DNA from: an uncultured Burkholderiales bacterium
GTDB lineage: Bacteria > Pseudomonadota > Gammaproteobacteria > Burkholderiales > Burkholderiaceae_D
DNA length: 13,894 bases
Reading direction: 5' to 3'
Assembly: GCA_937872165.1 (NCBI GenBank)
Contig: CALMOR010000217.1
Location: 8,414-22,307 of the forward strand
Position 1 is the first letter of the stretch. Each line of letters begins with the position of its first letter. The notes under the pieces were generated by a model. That model saw only the letters and a list, made by a program, of their open reading frames with translations, ran no database searches and had not been told where the DNA came from. Shown one piece after another: positions 13,825 to 13,894 of this stretch. Made by a program: the position numbers and the translations under genes.

Positions 13825-13894
13825 ATGAGACGGACGCACGACTTCGCGTTCTTCCTGGCCGCCTTCCTGCCGGCCCGCTTCGCGTTCCAGGTCC
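13825..13894 (+). CDS. Start of an unidentified gene, cut by the window end
   Basis: An ATG at 13825 opens a frame that is free of stops to the end of the window (23 codons). The product begins with charged residues and then runs hydrophobic (FFLAAFLPARFAF), as an N-terminal membrane segment or signal would. It lies 19 bases after the stop of the decayed SRPBCC gene on the same strand, and no clear Shine-Dalgarno precedes it. Too short to identify; it could also share the decay seen in its upstream neighbour. Confidence 0.3.
   Translation, partial: MRRTHDFAFFLAAFLPARFAFQV

Overview
The window is about 13.9 kb of very G+C-rich chromosomal DNA (roughly two thirds G+C by eye). Gene content and order point to a betaproteobacterium, probably near Burkholderiales: glnA, a small secreted DUF4124 protein, ntrB and ntrC lie in a row and meet xth tail to tail, and two DUF4124 proteins are present. 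Nearly every base is coding. The long antisense reading frames are by-products of the codon bias. I see no phage, insertion sequence, CRISPR array or plasmid gene.

Layout. Positions 1-4299 (+) hold the 3' part of folD, an oligopeptidase A-type M3 peptidase translationally coupled to it, a secreted DUF4124-glutaredoxin protein, and exonuclease III. Positions 4296-9092 (-) hold the nitrogen-control cluster, transcribed in the order glnA, DUF4124 coiled-coil protein, ntrB, ntrC. A good sigma-54 (-24/-12) promoter lies upstream of glnA. A stem-loop terminator with a TTCG loop sits just after glnA, so expression of ntrBC probably depends on readthrough or a weaker internal promoter. Between glnA and hemW there is a four-copy 13-bp tandem repeat at enhancer distance from the sigma-54 promoter. 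Positions 9386-11265 (-) hold rdgB and hemW, overlapping by ATGA. A glutathione S-transferase-like gene runs the other way (11378-12052), tail to tail with a plsY-ybaK pair (12060-13197, -). Downstream of ybaK's start, on the + strand, is the wreck of a secreted SRPBCC (AHSA1-like) gene with two frameshifts and many lost tryptophans. A new ORF begins at 13825 and runs off the end.

How it works together. The central unit is the classical nitrogen circuit: NtrB phosphorylates NtrC, and NtrC-P activates sigma-54 transcription of glnA and probably of its own operon. GlnA keeps the tyrosine used for adenylylation control. The rest is housekeeping: one-carbon metabolism, peptide turnover, DNA repair, nucleotide-pool cleaning, heme trafficking, phospholipid synthesis and tRNA proofreading. 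I found no convincing undescribed system. The items most worth a second look are the decayed SRPBCC gene with its one-sided TGG to CGG pattern, the GGTGCG repeat upstream of glnA, and the possibly leaderless ybaK transcript.
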